Source of the DNA: Patellaria atrata CBS 101060
Lineage: Eukaryota > Ascomycota > Dothideomycetes > Patellariales > Patellariaceae
Direction: 5' to 3'
Assembly: GCA_010093705.1 (NCBI GenBank)
Contig: MU006101.1
Coordinates: forward strand, 282,334-346,333
DNA: 64,000 nucleotides
Numbering within the stretch: position 1 is the first letter of the stretch; each line of letters starts with the position of its first letter. The position numbers were made by a program, and so were the translations under genes. The notes under the pieces are model-generated. The model was not told the origin of the DNA. It made no database searches and worked only from the letters and a program-made list of their open reading frames with translations. Below are positions 1-11,126 of the stretch, piece after piece.

Positions 1-1367
1 CAGTTAGTGGGTGATAGCAATCATGAGACGGTAAATGGTACATACCATGACAATGTTGCCATAAAGATCCTTACGAACGTCGACGTCGCACTTCATGATA
101 GAGTTGAAAGTAGTGACGTGGATACCACCGCTTTCAAGACCCAAAACACTAGGTTGGAAGAGAGCTTCAGGAGCACGGAAGCGCTCGTTTCCAATAGTGA
201 TGACTTGACCATCGGGAAGTTCATAGGATTTCTCCAAGCTGGAGCTCTGGCTAGCGGTCTGAATTTCTTGTTCAAAGTCGAGCGCAACATAGCAAAGCTT
301 CTCCTTGATGTCACGAACGATTTCACGTTCGGCCGTGGTGGAGAAAGTATAACCGCGTTCAGCTAAGATCTTCATGAGGTAATCGGTAAGATCACGACCA
401 GCCATATCAACACGGGAGATGGCGTGTGGAAGAGCGAAACCTTCATAAATGGGGACAACGTGGGTAACACCATCACCAGAGTCGAGCACAATACCGGTGG
501 TACGACCAGAGGCATACAGGGAAAGGACAGCCTGGATAGAGACGTAGAAAGCGGGAGCATTGAATGTCTCGAAAACGATCTGTGTCATCTTCTCACGATT
601 GGATTTCGGGTTGATGGGAGCTTCCGTGAGCAGGACGGGGTGCTCCTCGGGGGCAACACGGAGTTCATTGTAGAAAGTGTGATGCCAAATCTTCTCCATG
701 TCGTCCCAGTTGGTGACGACACCGTGTTCGATGGGGTATCTCAGTGTTAGGATACCACGCTTCGACTGTGCCTCATCACCGACATATGAATCCTTCTGGC
801 CCATACCAATCATGATACTGTCTTATCATCAGCGTTTGAAGAATATTAACACAACCGCAGCTGAATTAGGAGGATTTACCCATGATGGCGCGGTCGACCA
901 ACGATTGAAGCTACCAAAGCATTAGCATATTGTCATTTCTTCAATATATACCCTTATCGAATGAACAGCACTACGGTACCGTCTTCTGGAGCCTCTGGAA
1001 TGTGGGAGGAAACTTACGGAAAACAGCTCTTGGCGCATCATCACCGGCGAAGCCGGCCTTGCACATACCCGAACTTCAAATATGTCAGCGATACATCGAC
1101 GATGATACTTATGAGCTTGGAATATGGCGCGGTCCGGAACTGGTGGAAAGCGACGGGATGTTGCTGAACTGCCAGTGTGGACAACCCCACAATTCAACCA
1201 TCAACGGTGCGGCTCTTACCCATTGTCAATTACGAGGGCGGCAACTTCTTCTGTAAAGAAAAATTGTATTAGCAATGTGTATCAATGAGTAGCAATGCGT
1301 TTCAGCGATGGTTGATCTCCGGCGGCAATAACGTGGTGGTAGAGATCTGGTTCAGCTTACCCTCCAT
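1..1367 (-). CDS. act1: Actin, 3' end cut by window edge
   Basis: Actin, the filament-forming ATPase of the cytoskeleton. Exons read 1367-1361, 1250-1220, 1073-1018, 910-880 and 817-46, which join to 299 in-frame codons beginning [15 protein letters not shown]. The ATP-binding loop segment [17 protein letters not shown], the VGRPRHHG turn and the segment around [16 protein letters not shown] are all present. After codon 299 (NIVM) there is a GTATGT donor, and an ACTAAC branch point lies at 8-3, so the last acceptor and about 76 codons lie beyond the left edge. Intron 1 splits the gene after only seven coding bases, and introns crowd the 5' end, as is usual in fungal actin genes. Identity is certain; the exon borders follow consensus splice sites. 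Confidence 0.97.
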
Positions 1368-2536
1368 TGTGATAGATTAGGTTGGAGAATATAGGATTGG
1401 GAGCGTAGTCGGACGATATCGGGAGGGTCTGAAAGCAATGACAGTTAGGTTTGACAGATGGATAATAGTGTCGAACAGAATATACCTGTGGAAGAGGTCG
1501 AATGGAGGTTTGGTTGAAGTTGGGAAAAGGAAGATGCACAAGCAACGGTAGGTGTGTGCTGAGTGCTGAGTGCTAAATAAGCGGCAACAACGTTCTTTCC
1601 AGAAATAGAGGGGGTTGGCTCCCTAAAATCCACACCCACAACAAAATTTTGATCTCTCAAGGATTTCGATAATGCAACTCTCTCGATTTTCTCTGTTATC
1701 TGAGGAATTCGGTAGGTTGACCGTTGGGCTACAACTGCTAACTTCATATAAACCTGTCTCGTCAGGCAACAGAATAAACCATAAAACGTTGTACACGCGT
1801 ACGTCCTGCCACAACCTTACAGCCCATGGAAAGTTTTTCTTCGCAACACCCTCTTACACTCCGTCAAACCAGGCAATATCCATTGTAGCTTGGCAGCCAT
1901 CCTTAGACGCCCGAACTGTCATACTAATTACACTGTGTGATAGAAGCTCGAGGAGGATATCAAACAGGATAACGAGCGCTAATAATATGCATCCTTTTCC
2001 CAGCCATTCTCACCGCCAGTGCTGTTGAGATGCCCTGCCCTTCCATTTGCGTCTATGGGGTCTGGCCGAGTTCCGCCCTCCCCGCCATATCAGTCACGTG
2101 AAATGAGGGGTAAAGGGGTGGAATCTCCCCCGACAGGGCCACCTGAAGCTTAGCGGAACTCCCGACCTTTTCATCTGGTGAATGAATGCGCAGCGGAATA
2201 CCTGGAAAGGTATACAGTACTGTACTGGAAGGAGCTCGGGAGTCTTGATAGTCTCCGTCGCCAAAGCTAAGGTTGCTGATGGACATCCAGGGAAGTTGAA
2301 AGAAGCCCGAAGTTCATTCACGAACCCCGCCTCGTCATGGCGAGCGAGTCAAGGTACTTGTAGTATCAATACTTCGTTAAATAAGGTATATTTCTCTATG
2401 CAATAAAACTACGACAGAATATTTCACGATATAAACTTTTACAAGCTTTATATCTCTTCTTCAGTCCTCTCTAGCTATCCGATTCTAAATCGGGATACCA
2501 ACCTGTTCGCGTTTCAGTTGAGATTTTTGCACGACA
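1368..2536. other. Actin / fes1 divergent intergenic region
   Basis: This 1.17-kb stretch separates the divergent actin and fes1 starts and must hold both promoters and 5' UTRs. Short ORFs on both strands have no recognisable product. No repeat or RNA gene was seen. Confidence 0.6.
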
Positions 2537-3232
2537 ATGAACGATCCGGCCCTTAGCAACCTCCTCAAATGGGGAATTGAAAATTCGGAAGCATCTCGTA
2601 ACGACCCACCTCCAGGACGAGAACCACGCGGCCAGCTAGATGCACAAACCCTCGCCGCTCTCTTAGGCGGACCCTCCGACGCCGACCTCATGCGAGAAGC
2701 CATGGCTGCGATCCAGTCCCCAGAACTTGATCTAGAAAACAAATTAGTAGCATTCGACAACTTTGAACAACTGATCGAGAATCTGGATAATGCGAACAAC
2801 ATGGAGCAGCTAGGATTGTGGATGCCCCTGGTAGAGCAGCTGAAGCACGAAGAAGCGGAGATGAGAAGGATGGCGGCCTGGTGTATTGGGACCGCGGTAC
2901 AGAATAATCTTAAGTCGCAGGAGAGGGTAAGTGGGACTCTATTCGGAATCCCTTACTGCTATAGAGACTAACGGTAATAACAGTTACTCACACTCTCCGC
3001 ATACCCAACCCTAATAGATCTGGGCATGAACGACGAGTCGGAACCCGTCCGCAAAAAGGCTATTCTGGCTCTATCCTCGGGTGTACGAAACTTCCAACCA
3101 GGCCTGGATTCGGTGGTGAAGCATCTTCCCGAGTCACACAAGCCGGAGGGGAAACTCGACGCCAACGATATGAAGGCCGTGGATACTGTAATTCAGAGGC
3201 TAAGAGACGAGTCAGCTAGTAAGGGTCGATAG
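2537..3232 (+). CDS. fes1: Hsp70 nucleotide exchange factor Fes1
   Basis: Cytosolic armadillo-type exchange factor (HspBP1/Fes1 family) that releases ADP from Hsp70 and helps clear misfolded proteins. Two exons, 2537-2926 and 2984-3232, give 212 aa, the usual Fes1 length. The intron has a GTAAGT donor, a GACTAAC branch and a CAG acceptor, and joins in phase 0 at [12 protein letters not shown]. The N-terminus ([12 protein letters not shown]) and the helical repeats [16 protein letters not shown] and [15 protein letters not shown] are typical of the family. It is convergent with the PAC3-like gene, 212 bp apart. Sure of the family. Confidence 0.93.
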
Positions 3233-3444
3233 TCATATATCCCACCATAAAACAAACCCACATATAAAATAGACGGTGTCGGCGTTGCAGGATGGAATAA
3301 GAGGTCACACGGGTACAATTGCATAGTTATAGTCTTCGATAGATATGCTAGTTCGATTAGAATACTAGCAACACAATTTTCATAAGCCATCAACATATCT
3401 CATTTTTTTTGTTGCCCTCCCACCCATTCTCACCTCACACACCC

Positions 3445-4007
3445 CTATATAACATCCAACCCCAACCCAACCAACTCCTCCCACTCCTCCCTCCCCACCC
3501 CGTTCCCCCGTCTCTCAAGCCCCAGCCCCACGATCATAGTCCGCTTCTCCTCCCCATCCCGCTGCACCACCGCGCTCGCCAGCTGCGTCGCGAGAACCTG
3601 CCCCACGGTGTCTAGCCCCGCAACCGTCCCTCCCAGAACAGTCGTCGCAGTCAGGTGCGGTAGAGGGAGGAGGTCGGAAGGAGGGTAGGCGGAGGGGTCG
3701 TAGGGATCTGTAGCGAGGGAGGCGAGGGAGGAAGTCGGGGTTGACGAGGTGAGGGGGACGTGGAGCTGGGGAGGTTAGCTGTGTTGGTGGTGTGAGGTGT
3801 GAGAGAGGGGAGGAGGATGAGGGAGGGGAAGGAAGGGGGATTTACCCAGTGAGCTAGCTTCCCCCGCTGCGAGATCGTGATTAGGATTTTGTCGGCGAAG
3901 AAGAGTGATGTGGCTGTTGTGGGGATGTTGGCGATTAGTTTGGAAGCTGTTTTGGAGCGTGTGGGGAAAGGGGTGGCGGTTGTTGAGATGGGTGGGGGAT
4001 TTGTCAT
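3445..4007 (-). CDS. Proteasome assembly chaperone 3-like protein
   Basis: Probable PAC3-family chaperone (Pba3/Irc25 type), which with its PAC4-like partner guides assembly of the 20S proteasome alpha ring. Exons 4007-3846 and 3765-3445 join in phase 0 to 160 aa. The first exon carries the PAC3-like beta strands (DKILITISQRGKLAHW) and the second continues LHVPLTS, then LPHLTATTVLGG and LATQLASAVVQRDGEEKR, matching the layout of human PSMG3. Reading through the intron gives a longer false ORF. The start chosen is the Met before TNPPPIS; a longer N-terminus upstream is less likely. It diverges from the helicase gene. The call rests on motif resemblance, so moderate confidence. Confidence 0.72.
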
Positions 4008-4233
4008 CGTCGTTGCATTATTGGAGTCGTGGATAGTTATTTGGAATGAGGGATGCAATCGTTTGTGTGGATTGAAAATAACGTATAATTTTGTAGCATG
4101 TGAGCTTTGATTATTTGCAGCTGGAGGTAGAAGACACTGCCAAGCAAGCGTCTTCCGCCCGCTGATCCCCGCTCCGCAAAACCAAAAATTATTTTGGTCC
4201 CAAGCGGAGAGCAACGACACTACCTAAGGGAGA
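4008..4233. promoter_or_regulatory. Bidirectional promoter, PAC3-like / ecm16
   Basis: Only 226 bp separate the two start codons, so the core promoters and 5' UTRs of the proteasome chaperone and the ribosome-biogenesis helicase must share this segment. No specific factor site is claimed. Confidence 0.6.
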
Positions 4234-7200
4234 ATGCCCAAGTTCGTGCCGCGCCAGCGCAAGCACAAAGCTCGAGCGAGACAGCAGAACGGTACTCCAA
4301 GCCACGAAGCCGAAAATGGCGATCCTAATGCCCTCGAGCTACTACCGACCGCGCAGCGCGAGCGGGAAGAGAAAAAGAGGAAGTTGAAGCACAAATTGAA
4401 GGGGCAACAGAAGATTTCGGTGAAGAAGCAGAAGAGGTTGGATAAATACATCGTATGTTCTCTCCTTGCCCTGAACTATCGACGTGGATGGCTGATTGTG
4501 TGGGACTTTACTAGGATAGTAAATTGAAGAAGGAGGAGAATCTAGAGCTCATTAAGAAGCTGACACAGACGAAAGTCGATACGTCGTTATTTCGCAGCTC
4601 GAAGAAGTTGGGTCGTGTGTCGGAGTCGAAGCGGGAGGCGCTTTCTAGAGCTTTGAAAGAGAGGAGAGCTGGGATTGAGGTTGAGAAGAATGATGAGGTG
4701 CTGCTCGAGCCCCGGAGAATAAATGAAAATGGGAATGGGGATGAAGATGCTTCCGAATTGGAAGAGCAGGAAGATAATACTGAGCCCAGTACAATACCCG
4801 TCGAACAGCAGATCAACAGCTTCGGTAGTGGATTAAAGAGACCCCTGGAGCTGGATGAGAATGGAAGACCAATTATTAAGAAGAGAAAGGTTGCAAAAGC
4901 TGAGAAAATAGAACTGGTAACGGAAGAGCCGGAATGGGAGGGTTTTAGCTCCGAGGACGAAGACAAGGACGGGGAGGAGCATGATCATAGTGAATCGGAG
5001 AGTTTGTCGAATTCAGATGGGAACGACAGCGCAGCAACCGATAGTTCGCATGATGGGGGCGAGTTAGATGGATCAGGAGAATCTGAAGAGTCAAATACAG
5101 ATACAGATGTCTCTTTGGATTCGGATGATAAGAGAAAACGGAAGGAAAGATCATCAGCTTTTAAATCGTGGGCCACACAGCAAAGGAACAAAGTTATTGG
5201 ATTTATTCCTAGTGGCCCTATTACTAATGGCGATATTGAACAAACTGCTACGATACCAAAGGTTCCTGGTTTCGTACCGCGTCCCAAAGAGGATGATCCA
5301 CTACCTCCAGAGTTAGAAATCAAGACTAAAGCAGAAGTGCTGAGAAAAGCATATCATGTCACTGTTGACAGATCCCAGGATATTCAGGAAGCTCGTTTAG
5401 CATTACCTGTGGTAGCGGAAGAGCAAAAGATTATGGAGGCTGTATTCAATAACGATGTTATAGTAGTGTGGGGAGCTACTGGAAGCGGGAAAACGACGCA
5501 AGTTCCGCAATTCTTATATGAGGCTGGATATGGAGATCCCAAAGGTCCCACTCCCGGCATGATAGGAGTTACCCAACCACGCCGCGTTGCTGCGGTAAGC
5601 ATGGCGAAGCGCGTAGGCGAGGAGTTGGGGAGAGCGAAAGAGAAGGTCTCTTATCAGATCAGGTTTGAGAGCTCCGTGAGCGCCCAAACTGCTGTCAAGT
5701 TCATGACGGACGGAGTTTTATTACGGGAAATTGCTCAAGACTTCGCTTTGAGAAAATACTCTGCGATTGTTATAGACGAGGCTCACGAGAGAAGTGTGAA
5801 CACTGATATACTCATCGGCATGATGAGCAGGATCGTGGATCTACGATCTACCATGTCCAACGAGGACCCGACGATTACTCCTCTAAAACTTATTATAATG
5901 TCTGCTACCTTACGAATATCTGATTTTATAAAAAATGAGCGTCTGTTCCGGAAGGGGTCACCACCGCTTTTGCAAGCAGAAGGTCGTCAATATCCAGTTA
6001 CTATTCATTTTTCACGAAGGACGCAGAGGGATTACCTGGAAGAAGCCTTTCGGAAGATTAGTCGAGGCCATAAAAAGCTACCACCTGGCGGTATACTTGT
6101 TTTCTTAACCGGTCAGAACGAAATCACAACTCTTTTGAAACGGTTAAAGGCCACCTTTGCGTCAACTCAAGGGGATGTAGCCAAGCAGCCACCTGTCAGA
6201 GTGTCAAGCGCGGAAGCTCCTCTTGAAGTCGACGACTTCGAATTTGGCACAGCTGGGAACGACTTTGGATACGACTCAGATTCCGAGGCCGAAATCCACG
6301 GCCTTGATGACGAGGATGACGACAAAGAGTTTGATATTGGCGAAGAAGATGATTTCAAGCCAGATCAATTAAAGGTCCACGTGCTTCCGTTATACTCTCA
6401 GCTTCCAACACAGCAGCAGCTAAGAGTCTTTGAGAAGCCACCCGACGGCTCACGATTGATTGTGATAGCAACCAACGTAGCGGAGACCAGTTTGACCATA
6501 CCGGGAATTCGGTACGTCTTTGATTGTGGTAGATCTAAAGAAAAGAAATATGACCCAATTACTGGAGTCCAGAGCTTCGAAATAGGCTGGATTAGCAAAG
6601 CGAGTGCAAGTCAACGAGCCGGTCGTGCGGGCCGTACCGGTCCAGGACATTGTTATCGTCTTTATTCATCCGCTGTGTTCGAACGAGATTTCGAAGAATA
6701 TGCCGTGCCAGAGATATTGCGAGCGCCAATCGACGGTATTGTACTACAACTCAAGAGCATGAATCTGCAACATGTAGTCAATTTTCCTTTCCCAACACCT
6801 CCCGATCGACATGCGCTCGCAAAAGCGGAAAAAATGCTCACCTATCTTGGTGCTATTTCTCTAGATGGCAAGGTAACGGGTTCAGGTCGAGAACTCGCGC
6901 TTTACCCTCTGAGCCCTAGATTCGCTCGCATGCTTTATATCGGGCAGAAACGGAATTGCACCGCGTATGCTATTGCTTTGATCGCCGCCCTCGCTGTTCC
7001 CGATATCTTCGTACCGCAAAACCAAGTCAATTTCAATGATAACTCCCTTTCAAATGATATAGACGAGGAGGAACGTGAACAACACCGTAAAGATTTCAAC
7101 CGTGCCCAGTCTAAACTATCGGGCTGGGACAGAACCAGCGACGCTCTCAAGCTGCTCACCGCTATATGCGCATTCGCAGCGGCCCCTTCTAATGGTAGGG

Positions 7201-7931
7201 AAGCCTTCACTACCTCCATGTTCCTCCGCCACAAAGCCCTCGAAGAAGCAACTCAGCTTCGCGAACAACTTACCGCAATTGTCCGCTCCACACGCCCCAA
7301 AACAATAGGAGCTTGGGAAGAGCAACTTCCGCCTCCCGACAAACGCATCCTCGAGACCCTCAAGAACATCGTCGCGGCCGGCTTCATCGACCAAGTTGCC
7401 ATCCGCGCAGATCTTTCTCCTACCCCTCCCGGCGAAGAAACGAGAAAACCGAAACGGGCGATAGACGTGCCATACATCACGCTTTTCCTTTCCTCAATCG
7501 GTAGTACGAGGACGGAAGAAGTAGCAAGATACGTTTATATCTACCCTTCCTCCATGCTTGCTCACACCGCTCCGAAAACACTCCCGAAATACCTTGTTTA
7601 CAGTCATCTCTCACGATCTAACCCCTCGGGTCCAATATCTACCATCTCTGACACCGTCTCACAAACCAAAACACGCCTTCATCCCTTGACGCCGATCCCG
7701 GAGTCAAGGCTCGCGGAACTGGTACATGGGACCCCGCTCATGGAGTTCGGGAAGCCGTTGGGTGGTATCAGGCCTTTACCGAGGGAGAACGGGTATGAGA
7801 GACGGGAGTGTACGGTCGGGAGGAGCGTGGTAGGGGAAAAGGGAGGGCAGAGCTGGCCGTTGTCGACGGTGAGGGTGGTGCAGAGGAGAAGGGGCACGGT
7901 TGGGTGGGTGGTTGAGAAAGTGGTTGGGTAA
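4234..7931 (+). CDS. ecm16: DEAH-box RNA helicase Ecm16/Dhr1 (DHX37 family)
   Basis: Nucleolar ATP-dependent RNA helicase that releases U3 snoRNA from pre-18S rRNA during small-subunit assembly. Exon 1 is 4234-4452; exon 2 starts at 4515 after a CTAG acceptor and reads DSKLKKEEN, giving 1211 aa. The Lys/Arg-rich N-terminus (MPKFVPRQRKHKAR) and long acidic stretches (about residues 120-270) precede the helicase core: Walker A GATGSGKTTQ near residue 392, DEAH near 493, the SAT motif in IIMSATLR, and motif VI QRAGRAGRTGPG. An acidic insertion (DSDSEAEIHGLDDEDDD) inside the core is typical of DHX37. A helicase-associated and OB-fold C-terminus follows (YVYIYPSSML). Identity is very clear. Confidence 0.95.
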
Positions 7932-9159
7932 GTGTGAAGGTTTGTATTGGAAATTCCTAATGCTTTTCATGACTTCTAGATAGGGTATGTAGGATTCTAC
8001 ATCAGTTTTATGCAGGCGGGTGGAATTCGTGAAGTTGCTGCGAGTGAAGTTTACGTTGAGTGTTGGTGTATACTCTTAATTTGAGAGTATCGTCCTTGGG
8101 GATACGCCCTGACTTTCTCTAGTTTGTTCCGTTACTATTTGATGGTCTCATACTTCGCATACAACTATTGGCTCGACCCCTTCATCGGAGTTATCATGTA
8201 ATGATACTTCATGTTTGACATCTACGGGTTATAACCCCATTTCGTATTCAAAATAGCTTCCCAGTCCATAAGCCATATAACGACCCCCCAAAAAGGCGTG
8301 TAACAAAAGAAATATAAGCAAAAAATATAATACCCCCCTTATAATGATTGTATTGTCAAGAAGAGCGTGGTAAGTCCTACCTTATGAAGAGTAACTAAGA
8401 GGTATGCTATCTAGTATTACTCGGCAAACCTTATGAATACTCTTGTTGATCTATAGCATTTGAGTTCTATACTGCTGATTCATGTAATATCCACGGGTTA
8501 TACTGATACGTCTCCGATATTTGCTATTTGGTAGGCGGTATACACACTTATTCAACTTTCCCCCTCCCTCATTCTATATTATCTATATGGTATCAAAGAT
8601 CTCTCTAGTAAATTAGTCTGTTACAGATGAAGCACAGTGACGGCATTAAGGTGTACGCAGGCATGTCCTAAAATGAACGAGGAGTGCTGTGTAAAAAGAC
8701 GAGGTGTTCTCTACCTTAGAAACCGACGGTAGACATTTGCTGTATGACGAATGTACAAATCCGAAGTTAGCCAACCCGAGTAATACCCTATGTAGTACAC
8801 TAAAGTTGGATCACGCCACAAGCTCCAGTTCGGATGACGGGAGCCACTGTACCATACATGAATCCTAAAGAAGCAGACTCGCCATGCTAATCAGAGCGAT
8901 GGTGAAGACTCCCAATCCCCAGTTCCGCACGGTTATTCTACTTAAACCCGTAGCAGCCTCATCCTATCTCTAACACCATATCTTATAAAACATACAGGAA
9001 GTCAATACTACCCTTCAGCCCAAGTAACTCTATGGTACCCTCTAATAAATCTATTTCCCCCAAGATCTACGCTCCCGTAAGCGCAATCTTACGCAATTCC
9101 CGCTCAAGCTCCCAATCCACTATGATATAAAGGCCATAATGCGCTCCTCATTTCATCAA
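7932..9159. other. Non-coding stretch after ecm16
   Basis: About 1.2 kb of fairly AT-rich sequence with no ORF worth calling on either strand. It presumably holds the ecm16 terminator. No clear repeat was seen. Confidence 0.6.
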
Positions 9160-9282
9160 TCTGCCGTGGCCCAGTGGTAGGACACGTCCAGCGCGTTTTC
9201 CCCCGCTCGTTTACGAGTTTGGTTCAGGATTACCCTACGAGGCCGAGGTATGATTCATTGCGGCAGATTCCTTTTTTTTTTT
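9160..9282 (+). ncRNA. tRNA-like Pol III element, possibly decayed tRNA or SINE head
   Basis: A perfect 7-bp pairing (TCTGCCG at 9160-9166 with CGGCAGA at 9261-9267) encloses an A-box match TGGCCCAGTGG (9167-9177). A B-box-like GGTTCAGGATTACC follows at 9221-9234, with a second, weaker one (GGTATGATTCA) at 9247. An 11-T run at 9272-9282 would end Pol III transcription. The D stem has one mismatch, no anticodon arm can be folded and the T stem is imperfect. A working tRNA is therefore unlikely; a tRNA relic or a tRNA-derived SINE is more plausible. Confidence 0.4.
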
Positions 9283-9832
9283 GTTTTTTTGCGTTGGTTC
9301 ACTTTTTGGGGTTCTTTTTGGGGTTCTGGAGAGAAATAGGGGGTGAGGGTGATGGGGGGGATCGAGGTATGGGTTGGGGATATCGGAAGTTGAGCGGATG
9401 ATGGAGTCGGGCTGAAAGGAAGGTCGGATGGGTTTTCAGAAGTGCTGTGTGAGGGTGTTATCAATGGTGGCGTGGCAATGGCCCTCGGGATTCGAAATAT
9501 AACATACTTACCTGATAACCCTCTTAACCTCCCACCGAACTGTTTTGTGAGAGAGGGTTTAGCGATAATGCTTGAAGAGATTGGAGAGGAGGAAGTAGTG
9601 GAGGAGAGTTTCCCTTCCCGGCGTTAAATCAAATTGGAAAGTCACCCCACAGTTGCACTCTGGATCCAGTAATCGATGGGGGAAACCGATCCGAGGAACG
9701 GTTAAGCTAGGGGTTCCAGTAATTTCTGCGCTTTGTAACGTGCCTTGATAATTATCGTTAGAGACTTGGTTAAGGGGTAAATGTTTGTCTTCTCCTATCT
9801 CTTGTACTATCGATCTCCCTATTCTGAACGCA
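9283..9832. other. Intergenic, between tRNA-like element and DOLPP gene
   Basis: It contains a second T run, a G-rich patch around 9335-9365 and short ORFs on both strands without recognisable products. It should include the 3' end of the minus-strand dolichyl-diphosphatase transcript. Confidence 0.5.
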
Positions 9833-10719
9833 CTATTGCTGCTTCCTAAACCGCAACTTTCTCCTCTCCATCCACCTTTGCCACCCCGCTTCAACAAGAT
9901 CCTCCTCGACCACCAAATCCCTCACCCTAAACACCCTCGCGACCCACGTCTCCAGGCCCCACTGCACCCAGCCTGCCGATCTCAACCAAGTCGTCACCCC
10001 GAACCACAATAGTGCGAAAGTCGCCCCGGCGCCCACACCAACAAGTACCTGTTTCCGAGTGTGGTAGTTGAGATACATACGTGATGCGGCCACTAGAGAG
10101 GCGCCTAGTAGCGAGAGGAGGGAGAGTAAACCCCGCTGGAGGAGGGTGAGGTGGGAGTGCTCGATGGAGGTGCTTGGATTGGGAGAGTGTTTATGACGGA
10201 AGAGCAGGAAGAGGGAGAGAGAGAGGGAGAAGAAGGTTACGAATTGAGCGTGGGAGGAGGGCATGCCGTAGCCTTTGCCGTTCATTTCTGTGGGGAGGGG
10301 TTAGTGGGGGTTTATATAGGGGGTATATTTGAGAGATGGGGTAAACTGAAGATATAGGGCTAAAGGTGTGGATGGGAGCTGAGTTGATTGTCGAAGAAGA
10401 AGAGAATCAATATATAGAGGTGGGAGAACTGACGAGGGGGTCGCTCCTCTTTAATCCACCGCTTCAAGCCCCAATTCAAGACTTCGCATGTCATTTGGCC
10501 GATGAACATGAATATGATTTCAATCTCGCGTGTCGACCATATCAGAGTAGCATATACCATACAAAGCTCTTGTGGTACTAGTGCAAGCCAGGCGCAAAGA
10601 TATGAGATTCTATCGTGTGGATTCTACAGTTGTTTAGTAACGCTGAATAGGAGATGGAGAAGCAAGCTTACGTAGTGAATGTGAGTGAGCGAAAAAGAGG
10701 CTAACGGAGCATCTTCCAT
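9833..10719 (-). CDS. cwh8: Dolichyl-diphosphatase (Cwh8/Cax4, PAP2 family)
   Basis: ER membrane enzyme that removes a phosphate from dolichyl diphosphate so that the lipid carrier can be reused in N-glycosylation. Exons 10719-10672, 10623-10434 and 10287-9833 join in frame to 230 aa. Joining brings together all three PAP2 phosphatase motifs: KRWIKEERP (K-x6-RP), PSSH in GYGMPSSHAQF, and SRMYLNYHTRKQ (SR-x5-H). Hydrophobic segments lie in YLCAWLALVPQELCMVYATL, IFMFIGQM, FVTFFSLSLSLFLLF and LLSLLSLLGASLVAAS. Exon 1 encodes only MEDAPLASFSLTHIHY. The second intron starts GTCAGT, a slightly unusual donor. It shares an upstream region with the RBR ligase gene. Confidence 0.93.
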
Positions 10720-11126
10720 GTTGGAGTTTTGTCAAAGACTACCTTGCTCTTGAAGCTGAACAAGGAGTGAAGGACTCTGGAGACAGTTTGTGGTGTAGTA
10801 GATATTGGGTATCACGGGTATGTTTCACCTTCGCTTAAGTGCCGTTTGGGCTTCCGTAGCGCTAACTTTTGCCGACGGCGATGTCATTTTCCGACCACCT
10901 TCAACTTATTGGACTCACCACCGAGAATTACCCTTACAATAGCTCTGTACTGCTATTGTCGACCCCAGCCACCCTTTTTTTCTTGTAGCTTCCAAAGATT
11001 CGACACTCTTGAGTGAGCTGCTCGGATTCACTCATCTTTTCTTTACAACGTTCTTATTACTTCTCACTTTACAACTCAACAATATCCGTTCGTCCGTTCA
11101 CGTATCAGTCGCCACTCTACAGTCTC
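10720..11126. promoter_or_regulatory. Shared upstream region, cwh8 / RBR ligase
   Basis: 407 bp between divergent start codons. The side next to the ligase has pyrimidine-rich stretches such as CTTTTTTTCTTG near 10980. No TATA box was recognised. Confidence 0.5.

Noticed and set aside
7-925. Plus-strand ORFs over the actin gene
   Set aside because: They lie antisense to actin exons and have no recognisable motifs; they are by-products of the conserved actin codons.
4110-4220. Longer N-terminus for the PAC3-like gene (start at 4220)
   Set aside because: That start is only 13 bp from the ecm16 ATG, the added residues look non-conserved, and the same ORF reads through a clear intron downstream.
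9559-9897. 112-codon minus-strand ORF overlapping the end of the dolichyl-diphosphatase gene
   Set aside because: It overlaps the real gene in another frame and shows no motif.
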